The notes under the pieces are model-generated. The model had not been told where the DNA came from and ran no database searches. It worked only from the letters and a program-made list of their open reading frames with translations. Below are positions 8,231 through 16,732 of a DNA stretch of 64,000 bases, one piece after another (position 1 is the first letter of the stretch; the number at the start of each line of letters is the position of its first letter). This DNA comes from Desulfovibrionaceae bacterium (GTDB lineage Bacteria > Desulfobacterota > Desulfovibrionia > Desulfovibrionales > Desulfovibrionaceae). Location of the stretch: NCBI GenBank assembly GCA_022510785.1, contig JAFLSV010000003.1, forward strand, positions 62,001-126,000. Direction: 5' to 3'. The position numbers were made by a program, and so were the translations under genes.

Positions 8231-9961
8231 TCACTCGTGCTTTTTTTCGATTTTGGCCCAGCTGTCCCTGAGCGTGACCGTGCGGTTGAACACAGGGCGG
8301 CCCGGCGTGCCGTCGGGGTCGGCGCAGAAATAGCCCAGGCGCTCGAACTGAACCCGTGCCCCGGCGGGCAGCCCGGCCAGGTACGGCTCGGCCTGGGCCG
8401 TGACCGTGCGCAGGGAATCGGGGTTGATGCCCCCGGCGAAACTTTCATCCGGCCCGGCGGCCTGGGGATTTTCGCGGGTGAACAGGTGGTCGTACAGGCG
8501 CGCTTCAGCGGGCACGGCGTGGCGGGCGCTCACCCAGTGGATGGTGCCCCTGACCTTGCGCCCGTCAGCGGATGAGCCTCCGCGCGAGGCCGGGTCGTGG
8601 GTGCAGCGCAGCTCCACGATGGCGCCCGTGGCGTCTTTGATGACCTCGCGGCAGGTGACGTAGTAGGCGTAGCGCAGGCGCACTTCCGCTCCCGGGGCCA
8701 GGCGGTGGTATTTGGGGGGCGGATCTTCGCGGAAGTCGTCGCGCTCGATATACAGCTCGCGGCAGAAGGGCACGGGCCGGGAGCCGTGGGCCGGGTCTTC
8801 GGGGTGCAGCGGCAGGTCGAAGATCTCTTCCTTGTCTTCGGGGTAGTCCTCGATGACCAGCCTGATGGGATCGAGCACGGCCATGCAGCGGGGAGTGACG
8901 GCGTTGAGGTGCTCCCTGCAGCAGAATTCCAGCAGCCCGTAATCCACGATGGAGTCCGAGGCGCGGGCCACGCCGATGCGGGAGCAGAAGTCGCGGATGG
9001 CCTCCGGCGTATAGCCCCGGCGGCGCAGGCCGCTGATGGTGGGCATGCGCGGGTCGTCCCAGCCGCGCACATGGCCCTCCTTCACCAGCTGGATGAGCTT
9101 GCGCTTGGACAGCACGGTGTGCGTGAGGTTGAGGCGGGCAAATTCGATCTGCTGGGGGTGATACACGCCCAGGGCGTCGAGGATCCAGTCGTACAGTTCG
9201 CGGTTGTTGTCGAATTCCAGGGTGCAGATGGAATGGGTGATGCCTTCGATGGAGTCCGACAGGCAGTGCGTGAAGTCATACATGGGGTAGATGCACCAGG
9301 TATCGCCCGTGCGGTGATGCGCGGCGTGGCGGATGCGGTACAGGGTGGGGTCGCGCATGATGACGTTGGGCGAGGCCATGTCAATTTTGGCCCGCAGGAC
9401 GTATTGCCCGTCGGCGAATTCACCGGCGCGCATGCGCCGGAACAGGTCAAGGCTTTCCTCCGCCGGGCGCTCGCGCCAGGGGCTGGGAATGCCTGGTTTG
9501 GTCAGGGTGCCCCGGTACTCGCGGATTTGATCGGCGTTCAGCTCGTCCACATAGGCCTTGCCATCCAGAATGAGGCGTTCGGCAAAGGCATACAGCTGCT
9601 CAAAATAATCCGAGGCGTAGTGGGGCTGCCCCAGCCATTCAAAGCCCAGCCAGCGCACATCTTCCTGGATGGAATCCACATATTCCACATCTTCCTTGAC
9701 CGGGTTGGTGTCGTCAAAGCGCAGGTTGCACGCCCCGCCAAAGTCGCGGGCCAGGCCGAAGTTGAGGCAGATGGACTTGGCGTGTCCGATGTGCAGGTAT
9801 CCGTTGGGTTCCGGCGGAAAACGGGTGTGCACCCGGCTGTCAAAGCGCCCTTCGCGCCTGTCCTGGGCGATGCGGGCCCGCAGAAAATCCTGCCCCGGCG
9901 CGGAAGGGCCGCCGGCGGCGGGGGCGCTGTCGGGCGCGGCGGGGGACTTGGGTTCGCTCAT
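8231..9961 (-). CDS. glnS: Glutaminyl-tRNA synthetase
   Basis: A 576-residue class Ic synthetase that charges tRNA(Gln) directly. The N-terminal extension (about 30 Ala/Pro-rich residues) leads into [15 protein letters not shown], with the HIGH signature, and the KMSKS-type loop appears as TVLSKRKL. The C-terminal half is the beta-barrel anticodon-binding region typical of GlnRS. The selected ATG follows GTGAGG; a 12-residue longer reading is not supported. It is the first gene of glnS-pyrB-pyrC. Its leader holds a clear promoter and a terminator-like hairpin, so expression of the whole operon may be attenuated. Confidence 0.97.
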   Translation of the reverse strand: MSEPKSPAAPDSAPAAGGPSAPGQDFLRARIAQDRREGRFDSRVHTRFPPEPNGYLHIGHAKSICLNFGLARDFGGACNLRFDDTNPVKEDVEYVDSIQEDVRWLGFEWLGQPHYASDYFEQLYAFAERLILDGKAYVDELNADQIREYRGTLTKPGIPSPWRERPAEESLDLFRRMRAGEFADGQYVLRAKIDMASPNVIMRDPTLYRIRHAAHHRTGDTWCIYPMYDFTHCLSDSIEGITHSICTLEFDNNRELYDWILDALGVYHPQQIEFARLNLTHTVLSKRKLIQLVKEGHVRGWDDPRMPTISGLRRRGYTPEAIRDFCSRIGVARASDSIVDYGLLEFCCREHLNAVTPRCMAVLDPIRLVIEDYPEDKEEIFDLPLHPEDPAHGSRPVPFCRELYIERDDFREDPPPKYHRLAPGAEVRLRYAYYVTCREVIKDATGAIVELRCTHDPASRGGSSADGRKVRGTIHWVSARHAVPAEARLYDHLFTRENPQAAGPDESFAGGINPDSLRTVTAQAEPYLAGLPAGARVQFERLGYFCADPDGTPGRPVFNRTVTLRDSWAKIEKKHE

Positions 9962-9988
9962 GGCGTCCTCACAGGTTGAGGGGCTGCG

Positions 9989-10028
9989 GAAAAACACGGC
10001 CAGAGCAAGCCTCGCGCGCTGGCCGTGT
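9989..10028 (-). terminator. Terminator-like hairpin in the glnS leader
   Basis: On the minus strand ACACGGCCAG pairs with CTGGCCGTGT across a 15-base loop and is followed by four to five T. It lies between the predicted -10 box and the glnS start, so it would act on the glnS-pyrB-pyrC transcript itself. Confidence 0.55.
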
Positions 10029-10036
10029 CGGGCAAA

Positions 10037-10065
10037 ACTATACGCCGCTTGACGGACACGGTCAA
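10037..10065 (-). promoter_or_regulatory. Sigma-70-type promoter for glnS-pyrB-pyrC
   Basis: On the minus strand TTGACC, exactly 17 bases, then TATAGT. This is among the best sigma-70 matches in the window. The start of transcription would be near 10030, at the foot of the leader hairpin. Confidence 0.6.
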
Positions 10066-10100
10066 ACGGCGCGCTGATCCGGGCGGGGGGGCCGATGCTT

Positions 10101-10117
10101 TTGGCCCGCTCTTTGCA
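10101..10117 (+). promoter_or_regulatory. Sigma-54-type promoter upstream of flgF
   Basis: TTGGCCCGCTCTTTGCA fits the -24/-12 pattern (TGGCAC-N5-TTGCW) with one mismatch. It lies about 85 bases before flgF. Rod and hook genes in polar flagellates are often RpoN-dependent, which supports the call. Confidence 0.6.
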
Positions 10118-10202
10118 GAAGGTTCGGCGCAGGGTTCTGCCGTCAAGGAAACGTCAGTCTGGCGCCGTCCTGACGCGCCGCGGGATCACTGCGGGAGGAT
10201 AT

Positions 10203-10991
10203 ATGGAAAACGCCATGTTCAGCGGGCTTTTCGCCGCCCTGACCAGCGAACACCGAATGGCCGTTATCAGCAATAACCTGGCCAATGTGAACACGGTGGG
10301 CTACAAGGCCGACACCCTGGCCTTTCGGGACACCATGATCCACTTCGCCCACGATTTTATCCGTGAGCCTTTGGAGAACCTGCGTTCCAAGCCCCTGTTT
10401 CCCGAGGCGCAGCAGCGGGCGCGGGTGCGCCTGGCCGTGGAGAAGACGCTTTTTGTCCAGGGAGGGATGAAATACACCGGCAATCCCCTGGATCTGGCCA
10501 TTGCGGGTGACGGATTTTTCCGTATTCAGACACCCAACGGCGATTTTTTGTCGCGCAACGGCGCCTTTTGTCAAAATGTTGACGGGACACTGGTCACCAA
10601 GCAGGGCTGGCCTGTTCTGGGCGCGGGCGGCCCCATTCAGATTCCGGGAGGGACGCGCTCGGTGCAGATTAACAGCGAAGGGCGCGTGTTCGCGGATGGC
10701 GAGGAAGTCGGTCAGCTCGATCTGGTGAATCTGGATCGTCCCGAGGGTCTGGAAAAGGTGGGCGCCAACATGTTCCGGCTGCGGCCCGGCTCCACCGCCC
10801 AGGAAATAGACCCCCGCGCGGACGGCAGCCTGATCAGTCAGGGCTATCTGGAAGACGCTAATGTCAATCCGGTGCTCGAAATGGTCAACATGATTGAGGT
10901 TCACCGCACCTTTGAGGCCATGCAGAAGATCATGCAGACCTCTGACTCCGTGGATCGTGAAGCCATTACCAAGGTCGGCAAGGCTCGGTAA
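10203..10991 (+). CDS. flgF: Flagellar basal-body rod protein FlgF
   Basis: A 262-residue proximal rod protein of the flagellum, exported by the flagellar type III apparatus without a cleaved signal. It has the N-terminal rod motif NNLANVNTVGYKA (about residues 23-35), the central AGDGFFRIQTPNG segment, and the C-terminal helix with NVNPVLEMVNMIEVHRTFEAMQKI that packs in the rod. The ATG is preceded by GGGAGG. A sigma-54-type promoter is about 85 bases upstream. It is the first gene of flgF-flgG-flgA-flgH. Assignment as FlgF rather than FlgG rests on its position and on the closer FlgG match of the next gene. Confidence 0.92.
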   Translation: MENAMFSGLFAALTSEHRMAVISNNLANVNTVGYKADTLAFRDTMIHFAHDFIREPLENLRSKPLFPEAQQRARVRLAVEKTLFVQGGMKYTGNPLDLAIAGDGFFRIQTPNGDFLSRNGAFCQNVDGTLVTKQGWPVLGAGGPIQIPGGTRSVQINSEGRVFADGEEVGQLDLVNLDRPEGLEKVGANMFRLRPGSTAQEIDPRADGSLISQGYLEDANVNPVLEMVNMIEVHRTFEAMQKIMQTSDSVDREAITKVGKAR

Positions 10992-11034
10992 CATATTGGT
11001 ATGCCACTCAGGTTAACCTTGCGAGGATAGTTCT

Positions 11035-11820
11035 ATGATGCGTTCTCTTTGGACAGCCGCCACGGGCATGAACGCCCAGCAGCTCAACATCGACGTCATT
11101 TCCAACAACCTGGCCAACGTGAACACGGCCAGCTTCAAGAAAAACCGCGCCGAATTTGAAGATTTGATGTACCAGACCATGCGCATAGCCGGGTCGGTCA
11201 CCGAGGGTGACAGGCAGATACCCGTGGGCATTCAGGTGGGCATGGGCGTGCGGCCCGTGGCCGTGCACAAGTTTTTTGAGCAGGGTGATTTTCAGAACAC
11301 GGGCAACGCTCTGGATGTGGCCATCGAAGGTGACGGATTCTTTCAGGTGCAGGTGGGTGATCAGCTCATGTACACCCGGGCCGGGGCCTTCAAGCTCAAT
11401 TCCGACGGAACCGTGGTGACCGCCAACGGCTATGTGCTTCAGCCCGAGTTTGTCGTGCCCGCGGAAACCCGCAATATTTCCATTTCGGAAAACGGGCACA
11501 TTTCCGCTCTGGACTCTGAATCCAACGAGCTGGCCGGAGCGGACATCCCCCTGTACACCTTCATCAACCCCGCCGGGCTTGATGCGCGCGGCCGCAATCT
11601 GTACATGCCCACCACCGCTTCGGGCGATCCCCTGGAAGGCGTGCCCGGCGAGGAAAACGTGGGCACACTGGCCCAGGGCTTTCTGGAAATGTCCAATGTT
11701 GAGGTGGTGGATGAAATGGTCAACATGATCGTGGGCCAGCGCGCCTACGAAATGAACTCCAAGGCCATCCAGACCTCGGATTCCATGCTTCAGACCGCTG
11801 TGAACCTCAAGCGGAGTTAG
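11035..11820 (+). CDS. flgG: Flagellar basal-body rod protein FlgG
   Basis: A 261-residue distal rod protein, matching the usual FlgG length. It starts MMRSLWTAATGM and has NNLANVNTASFKKNRAEFED, the FlgG-typical QVGMGVRPVAV, an EGDGFFQVQ motif, and the C-terminal NVEVVDEMVNMIVGQRAYEMNSKAIQ. It follows flgF by 43 bases with GAGGATAG upstream of the ATG, and flgA starts 7 bases after its stop. The shared NNLANVNT segment with FlgF shows the common ancestry of rod proteins. Confidence 0.97.
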   Translation: MMRSLWTAATGMNAQQLNIDVISNNLANVNTASFKKNRAEFEDLMYQTMRIAGSVTEGDRQIPVGIQVGMGVRPVAVHKFFEQGDFQNTGNALDVAIEGDGFFQVQVGDQLMYTRAGAFKLNSDGTVVTANGYVLQPEFVVPAETRNISISENGHISALDSESNELAGADIPLYTFINPAGLDARGRNLYMPTTASGDPLEGVPGEENVGTLAQGFLEMSNVEVVDEMVNMIVGQRAYEMNSKAIQTSDSMLQTAVNLKRS

Positions 11821-11827
11821 CCGCGTC

Positions 11828-12856
11828 ATGCGTTGTTTCGCCGTCCTTGCCGCCCTGGCCCTGTGTTCCGCCGCCCTGTGCGCCCACGCCGCGCCCGCGG
11901 AACTTCGCGCCAGTGGCTCGGATCCACGGGTGTCAGCCCCGCAGGCCGTGGTGCCCGGTTCCGCGGAGGCCTGGCGCCTGCGCGTGCGCGACGCCGCCGT
12001 GGTGCGCGGCGGCGTGGTGCGCCTGGGTGACATTGCCGATCCTCTGGGCGCCATGCCGGCCGGCGAATGGGAGCGTTTGGCGGCCACAGTCCTGTGGCCC
12101 GCGCCTGAAACGCCGGGCAAGCCGCTGCAAATCAACCGTCAGCGCCTGGGCGAAGCCCTGCGCAAGGCCCTGGGCGATGTGGCTGACGCCTGCCTTTTGC
12201 CCAATTCCCTGGCGGTGCAGCGGGATGGCGCGGTGCTTCTGGAAGAGGATTTGCGCTCGCTGGTTGTCAGGACTCTGACGCCGCAGATCAATCTTTTGGG
12301 CGGCCACGGCGAGCTGACGGATTTTCGGCTGCCCGCCTATGCCTTTACCGCCCACGACGGGCAGAGCGTGGTTCTGGAAGCGGGTGACGTGGCGCCCGGA
12401 CGCATCTCTCTGCGCTTTGCCGTGCGCGAGATGGACGGGTCGGCGCTGCGGCGCTTTTCCGGATCGGTCTTTCTCAACCTGTGGATGGATGTTCCCTGCC
12501 CGATGCGCCCCCTGGGCAAGGGCGAGGCTGTCACCCCCGATCTTCTGACCTTTATGTCCTGCAACCTGGCCTATCAGAAGGGCGCGGTGTGGGACGGCCG
12601 GGGCGGCCCCTGGCAGACCGTGCGTTCCCTGGGCGCGTCCCAGCCCATTCTGGCGTCGGATCTGGCGCCCCTGTCCGCCGTCCATCGGGGTGACAGGCTG
12701 ACCCTGGTCTACTCGCAGGGCAACGTGCGCATCACGGCCATGGTGGAAGCCCTGGAGGAAGGGGGCCCCGGCGATACCATCGCCGTGCGCAACCTGGAGT
12801 CAAAAAGACAGATTTACGCCACGGTGCTGGACTCCGGCACTGTCGCCATTAAATAG
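11828..12856 (+). CDS. flgA: Flagellar P-ring assembly chaperone FlgA
   Basis: A 342-residue periplasmic protein that helps FlgI build the P-ring. The N-terminus is a cleavable Sec signal (LAALALCSAALCAHAAPA, cleavage near residue 22). The C-terminal third is the SAF/FlgA domain with KGEAVTPDLLT, RSLGASQPIL and GDRLTLVYSQGNVRITAMVEAL. The length is greater than the enteric FlgA (about 220) but normal for Desulfovibrio-type proteins with an extra N-terminal domain. It is tightly linked to flgG and 30 bases ahead of flgH. Its partner flgI is not in this window. Confidence 0.93.
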   Translation: MRCFAVLAALALCSAALCAHAAPAELRASGSDPRVSAPQAVVPGSAEAWRLRVRDAAVVRGGVVRLGDIADPLGAMPAGEWERLAATVLWPAPETPGKPLQINRQRLGEALRKALGDVADACLLPNSLAVQRDGAVLLEEDLRSLVVRTLTPQINLLGGHGELTDFRLPAYAFTAHDGQSVVLEAGDVAPGRISLRFAVREMDGSALRRFSGSVFLNLWMDVPCPMRPLGKGEAVTPDLLTFMSCNLAYQKGAVWDGRGGPWQTVRSLGASQPILASDLAPLSAVHRGDRLTLVYSQGNVRITAMVEALEEGGPGDTIAVRNLESKRQIYATVLDSGTVAIK

Positions 12857-12886
12857 CGGCCCCGCCGCCTTTGCAAGGAGAAGCTT

Positions 12887-13576
12887 ATGTACCGCCGTTT
12901 CGCCGTTCTGTCCCTGGTGTGTGTCCTGGGTGGCTGCACCGCCGCCGAACAGCGGCCCACGGTCATGCAGCCCGTGCCGCAGCCCATGACCTACCGGGAA
13001 CCCGCCCCCGGCTACAGCAACCCCGGTTCCATCTTCAATGAGAGCGACGCCCAGTATTTGTACGCCGACAGCCGCGCCCGGCGTGTGGGCGATATTGTGA
13101 TGATTAACGTGGTGGAAAGTTCGTCGGCCACCTCCGAGGCCGAAACCAAGGCCGACCGCGACAGTGAGACCGAATACGGGGTGACGGCCCTGTTCGGCCG
13201 GACCAAGATGCCCCTGGTGGGCGGAACCGTGGGCAATACCCCGCTGTTCGGCACATCCGTGGAAAAAAGCTTTGACGGCAAGGCGTCCACGACCCGCGCC
13301 AACAAGGTCACGGCCACGGTGGCCGCCAGGGTCATCAACGTCATGCCTGACGGGCTGCTTCAGGTGGAAGGCGCGCGCGAAACCAAGGTGAACAACGAAA
13401 CCCAGTATCTGGTGGTTTCCGGCCTTATTCGCTCGCGCGATGTGGCCCGGGACAACAGCATCATGTCCACCCAGATGGCCGATGCCCAGATTGCCTATTA
13501 CGGCAAGGGAGTGGTGGCCGACAAGCAGAAGCCCGGCTGGTTCACCCGCCTCATGGATCACATATGGCCATTTTAG
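12887..13576 (+). CDS. flgH: Flagellar L-ring lipoprotein FlgH
   Basis: A 229-residue outer membrane lipoprotein forming the L-ring. The signal peptide ends in the lipobox LGGC with the acylated Cys at residue 17, a substrate for the Lgt and Lnt enzymes also encoded in this window. Family motifs SIFNESDAQYLYADSRARRVGDIV and, near the C-terminus, GLIRSRDVARDNSI are clear. The ATG follows AAGGAG. It is the last flagellar gene of this run; flgI and flgJ, which usually follow, are replaced by a 415-base gap and a transporter. Confidence 0.97.
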   Translation: MYRRFAVLSLVCVLGGCTAAEQRPTVMQPVPQPMTYREPAPGYSNPGSIFNESDAQYLYADSRARRVGDIVMINVVESSSATSEAETKADRDSETEYGVTALFGRTKMPLVGGTVGNTPLFGTSVEKSFDGKASTTRANKVTATVAARVINVMPDGLLQVEGARETKVNNETQYLVVSGLIRSRDVARDNSIMSTQMADAQIAYYGKGVVADKQKPGWFTRLMDHIWPF

Positions 13577-13991
13577 GCCGGGATCGCTTTCGCCGGTGCC
13601 GCGTCACAGCCCCTCCGCGCCGTCTTTCCGGGCGGCAGGGAGGGGTTTGCCATCCGGCACGGCGCGGCGCAGAGCCTCCGGGACAGCCCCGCCATCCCGG
13701 GGGCGCGCCTTTATCCGGGGGCAACGGGGCGGCCCGGCTCCGCCCGTTCTCCCCTCCGCCTGAGAGAGGGAGCCCTTGTCCGGCACGGGACAGCAGGCGG
13801 AACACGGCAAAAATTTTCCTGGTTTTTTGAAACGCTTGAAAAAATATGTGAAATATCACTCTGTTAGGGTTTTTTGTTTGAGGGTGGTCTGCATTGTCAA
13901 AGAAAAGGTATTTTGGTACTTTTCCTTACAAGTGGAAGCGCGGAGAGAAACGCCCGATACCTTTTAACCAAATTTAGGGAGTACTGTTCTC
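13577..13991 (+). other. Gap between flgH and the exporter: GC-rich then AT-rich, no gene
   Basis: The first 220 bases are very GC-rich and show no credible coding frame and no obvious flgI remnant. From about 13800 the composition becomes AT-rich, typical of a promoter region. It contains GTGAAATATCAC (13849-13860, a short dyad resembling but not matching a CRP/FNR-type site in spacing) and the inverted pair AAAAGGTAT (13903-13911) and ATACCTTTT (13957-13965) flanking the likely transcription start. Confidence 0.5.
13894..13922 (+). promoter_or_regulatory. Sigma-70-type promoter for the YeiH-type exporter
   Basis: TTGTCA, 17 bases, TACTTT. The -10 overlaps the downstream edge of the repeat AAAAGGTAT, whose inverted copy is about 45 bases further down, so a regulator could bind here. 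Confidence 0.5.
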
Positions 13992-15713
13992 ATGGCGAAT
14001 GAAACCAGCAACGATGTCGTCGTTGATCGCAGCGAGGCTAAATGGTCCGACCTGTGGCTCAAGGAAGACTATTGGGCCATCTGGATTGGTCTGTTCATTC
14101 TGCTTGTCGCCACCATCATCATGTTTGGTGAAAAGGCGTCGTTTGAAGAAAAACTGGCCTCCTACAACGCGACTATCCAGGCAGAATCGGCCAGGCCGTA
14201 TAAAACCCTGGCCCTCATTCAGGCCCAGGCCGGCAAAAAGGCCCTGGCCGGCACGTCCGTGCCCGCGGCCAAGACCATCATGAGCTACCTGGCCACCCCC
14301 AAGGGCTGGAAGACCAATCCGGTCGCCTCCTTTGTGCTTGGCGACAGCGCGGTGGATCCCAAGGCTGTTGAAGCGTCCAAGGCCGCCAAGGCCGCGGCCG
14401 ATGAAGCCCTGGCCGCCGCCAAGGCCGCCGAGGCCGAAGCCGCCGCCGCGTCGTTCAGCGATGCCGATCTGAACGCCACGGCCGAGCAGGCCGTCGCCGC
14501 CTGGCAGGATGCCGACAAGGCCGCCAAGGCCGCGGCCGGCAAGGTTGCCAAGCCGTATAACCTTATTCCCGGTCTCATTGTGCTGGGCCTGGTGCTGGCC
14601 GTGCTGACCGCCATTGGCATGAAGTTCATGGGCGCCAACGTGCCCAAGTACATGATCGGCTTTGTGGGCGTGTTTGTCCTGTGCGTGCTGGCCAACTTCC
14701 TGGGCGGGCAGGGCACCATGAAAACCTACGGCGTCAATGCCGAAATCTGGTCCATTATCATCGGTCTGGTCATCGCCAACACGGTGGGCACGCCCGACTG
14801 GATGAAACCCGGCGTGCAGGTGGAGTACTTCATCAAGACCGGTCTGGTTCTGCTGGGCGTGGATGTGCTGTTCAACAAGATTGTGGCCATCGGCGTGCCC
14901 GGCATCTTTGTGGCCTGGGTGGTCACCCCCATCGTGCTCATCTCGACCTTCATCTTCGGCCAGAAGGTGCTGAAGATGCCCTCCAAGTCGCTGAACATCG
15001 TCATCTCCGCTGACATGTCCGTGTGCGGCACCTCGGCCGCCATTGCCACCGCCGCCGCCGCCCGCGCCAAAAAAGAGGAACTGACCCTGGCCGTCGGCCT
15101 GTCCCTGACCTTCACCGCCATCATGATGGTTGCCCTCCCCGCCTTGTGCAAGGCCCTGGGGCTGCCGGAAGTGCTGGGCGGCGCCTGGATCGGCGGGACG
15201 GTGGACTCCACGGGCGCTGTGGCCGCGGCCGGCGCCTTCCTTGGCCCCAAGGCCCTGCAGGTGGCCGCCACCATCAAGATGATCCAGAACGTGCTCATCG
15301 GGGTGACCGCGTTCTGCGTGGCCCTGTACTGGTGCGCCAAGGTGGAAAACACCTCCGGCCAGCAGGTCAGCGCCATGGAAATCTGGAACCGCTTCCCCAA
15401 GTTCGTTATCGGCTTCCTGGGCGTTTCCATCATCTACTCGCTGATCACCAGCAGCCTTGGCTCGGAAATGGGCAACATCCTGGTCAGCAATGGCGTCGGC
15501 AAGGTTGCCAACGCCCTGCGCGGCTGGTTCTTCGCTCTGGCCTTTGTGTCCATCGGCCTGTCCACCAACTTCCGTGAACTCGCCAAGTACTTCAAGGGCG
15601 GCAAGCCCATTATCCTGTACGTGTGCGGTCAGTCCCTCAACCTGTGCCTGACCCTGCTCATGGCGTACATCATGTTCTACAAGGTGTTCCCCGACATCAC
15701 CGCGTCCATCTAA
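13992..15713 (+). CDS. YeiH/UPF0324-type putative anion (sulfate/sulfite) exporter with Ala-rich insertion
   Basis: A 573-residue inner membrane protein. The C-terminal 380 residues have about ten membrane helices with motifs of the YeiH family annotated as putative sulfate exporters, for example [29 protein letters not shown] and [14 protein letters not shown]. The N-terminus is unusual: a first membrane helix (about 28-45) is followed by a 140-residue soluble insertion ending in an Ala/Lys/Glu helix (about 125-185) before the core begins near 190. YeiH relatives are about 340-350 residues. The start follows AGGGAG. In sulfite-reducing bacteria a role in sulfite or sulfate movement is plausible but unproven. 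A strong terminator follows. Confidence 0.8.
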   Translation: MANETSNDVVVDRSEAKWSDLWLKEDYWAIWIGLFILLVATIIMFGEKASFEEKLASYNATIQAESARPYKTLALIQAQAGKKALAGTSVPAAKTIMSYLATPKGWKTNPVASFVLGDSAVDPKAVEASKAAKAAADEALAAAKAAEAEAAAASFSDADLNATAEQAVAAWQDADKAAKAAAGKVAKPYNLIPGLIVLGLVLAVLTAIGMKFMGANVPKYMIGFVGVFVLCVLANFLGGQGTMKTYGVNAEIWSIIIGLVIANTVGTPDWMKPGVQVEYFIKTGLVLLGVDVLFNKIVAIGVPGIFVAWVVTPIVLISTFIFGQKVLKMPSKSLNIVISADMSVCGTSAAIATAAAARAKKEELTLAVGLSLTFTAIMMVALPALCKALGLPEVLGGAWIGGTVDSTGAVAAAGAFLGPKALQVAATIKMIQNVLIGVTAFCVALYWCAKVENTSGQQVSAMEIWNRFPKFVIGFLGVSIIYSLITSSLGSEMGNILVSNGVGKVANALRGWFFALAFVSIGLSTNFRELAKYFKGGKPIILYVCGQSLNLCLTLLMAYIMFYKVFPDITASI

Positions 15714-15728
15714 CCCGTGTTCTCCATG

Positions 15729-15763
15729 CCGCGCGCCGGATTATCCGGCGCGCGGCTTTTTTT
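15729..15763 (+). terminator. Intrinsic terminator after the exporter gene
   Basis: CCGCGCGCCGGAT and ATCCGGCGCGCGG pair nearly perfectly around a 2-3 base loop, followed by eight T. It ends 12 bases before the next start. Confidence 0.85.
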
Positions 15764-15774
15764 CAGGGTTTGCC

Positions 15775-16098
15775 ATGTCCAGATCAGCCGCGATGACTTC
15801 CCGCCCGCGCCGCCATGCCTGGCTGCGTCTGGTCGGGTGCGCCCTGGCGCTGTGGGGCTTTTTTGGTTTTGTCGGGCCCTGGATGGTCTCCGTGATTCCG
15901 GCCTGGCGGCAGTACTGCGAGGTTCAGGAAGCCCATGGGCTGAACAGTGGGGCCATTTTTTACACGGATGTGCCTGTGTCCCTGGAGGCCGAACGCGCCA
16001 ACCGCGCCGCTGTGGAGGCGGCCATGAGCCGCCGCCGCGCCGCGGCCCGGAAGGGGGCGGATGCGCAGGGCGTGCCGCATGAAGTTCGCGCGCCTTGA
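15775..16098 (+). CDS. Small single-pass membrane protein of unknown function
   Basis: A 107-residue reading with a basic N-terminus (RPRRHAWLR), one hydrophobic segment (about residues 18-38, LVGCALALWGFFGFVGPWMV) and a soluble tail containing YCEVQEAHGLNSGAIFYTDVP and an Arg/Ala-rich end. I do not recognise the family. The start has only a weak AGGG 8 bases upstream and lies directly after a strong terminator, so its transcription depends on read-through or an unseen promoter. GC-rich third positions fit a real gene. It is followed by terminator-like hairpins, which supports expression of this unit. Confidence 0.55.
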   Translation: MSRSAAMTSRPRRHAWLRLVGCALALWGFFGFVGPWMVSVIPAWRQYCEVQEAHGLNSGAIFYTDVPVSLEAERANRAAVEAAMSRRRAAARKGADAQGVPHEVRAP

Positions 16099-16175
16099 TT
16101 TTTGCCTGCTTGTGCTGTTCCCGCCAAAACGGAACGGCGCACAAGGTTCCGCGAAGAGACGAAGACGGACATGAG

Positions 16176-16199
16176 ACGGGCGTTCCGCCCGTTTTTTTT
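16176..16199 (+). terminator. Intrinsic terminator after the small membrane protein gene
   Basis: ACGGGC and GCCCGT pair around GTTCC, followed by eight T. Confidence 0.75.
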
Positions 16200-16227
16200 G
16201 TGCCGCCTCGGGGCGGACAGCTCACCG

Positions 16228-16263
16228 TGCAAAAAGCCGCCCTGAAAGGCGACTTTTTGCACA
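16228..16263. repeat. Inverted repeat, probably bidirectional terminator
   Basis: GTGCAAAAAG and CTTTTTGCAC are perfect arms flanking an inner imperfect GC stem (CCGCC/AGGCG). The A and T tracts lie within the arms, so it can terminate transcription arriving from either side, including flgM from the right. Confidence 0.6.
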
Positions 16264-16402
16264 GGCGGCGGGCGCCGGAAATATTGCATGAATGACCCCG
16301 GGCGTCCTGAAAGCGCGCTCCCGGATATCCAGAGGGGCGCTCAGGGCCGCGTTCCTGATGAAAATTCCCCGTTCGCCCGGGGGCAGCGACGACCGGATAC
16401 CG

Positions 16403-16708
16403 CTAGGAAGAGAGCAAAAGCTCCTCGCCCAGCATCGTGGCCGCGATGCGATGCGGGTTGATGCTGTAAGTGCCGGTGGCGATTTGATCCCGGATGGCGC
16501 TGACCTTGTCTTCGCGGATATCCTGGGTGTTCATGGCCGTGCGGTAAGCCTCGGTGCGCAGGATAGCCTCGTCCGACACGGAGACGGTATCCGCCTTGGC
16601 GGCAGCTGTGCCGTGCGCCGGCGAGGGGTGCGACCCGACCCGTGTTTCCGGTCTTTCCAGGCGCACACGGGTATACATATCAACTTGGCCGGTATTTCTG
16701 ATGTCCAT
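16403..16708 (-). CDS. flgM: Anti-sigma-28 factor FlgM
   Basis: A 101-residue protein that holds the flagellar sigma factor FliA inactive until the hook is complete. The C-terminal half shows the FlgM helix pattern DKVSAIRDQIATGTYSINPHRIA followed by LGEELLL, the sigma-binding part; the N-terminal half is disordered, as in other FlgM proteins. Two tandem ATGs exist; the second (16708) has GGAGG at 7 bases and is preferred over 16711. It lies 24 bases after the FlgM-associated gene, and both are probably driven by the sigma-28-type promoter at 17209-17236, giving autoregulation. Confidence 0.9.
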   Translation of the reverse strand: MDIRNTGQVDMYTRVRLERPETRVGSHPSPAHGTAAAKADTVSVSDEAILRTEAYRTAMNTQDIREDKVSAIRDQIATGTYSINPHRIAATMLGEELLLSS

Positions 16709-16732
16709 CATCTGACCTCCGCGGAGGGTTTA

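Larger units (their letters stand above)
16099..16402. other. Converging-gene spacer with two hairpins
   Basis: This 304-base region lies between the small membrane gene and the convergent flgM. It holds the intrinsic terminator at 16176-16199 and the long inverted repeat at 16228-16263. No gene is seen. Confidence 0.6.

Noticed and set aside
13849..13860. Possible CRP/FNR/HcpR site GTGAAATATCAC
   Set aside because: The spacer between half sites is two bases shorter than the usual arrangement, so it is reported only as a dyad.
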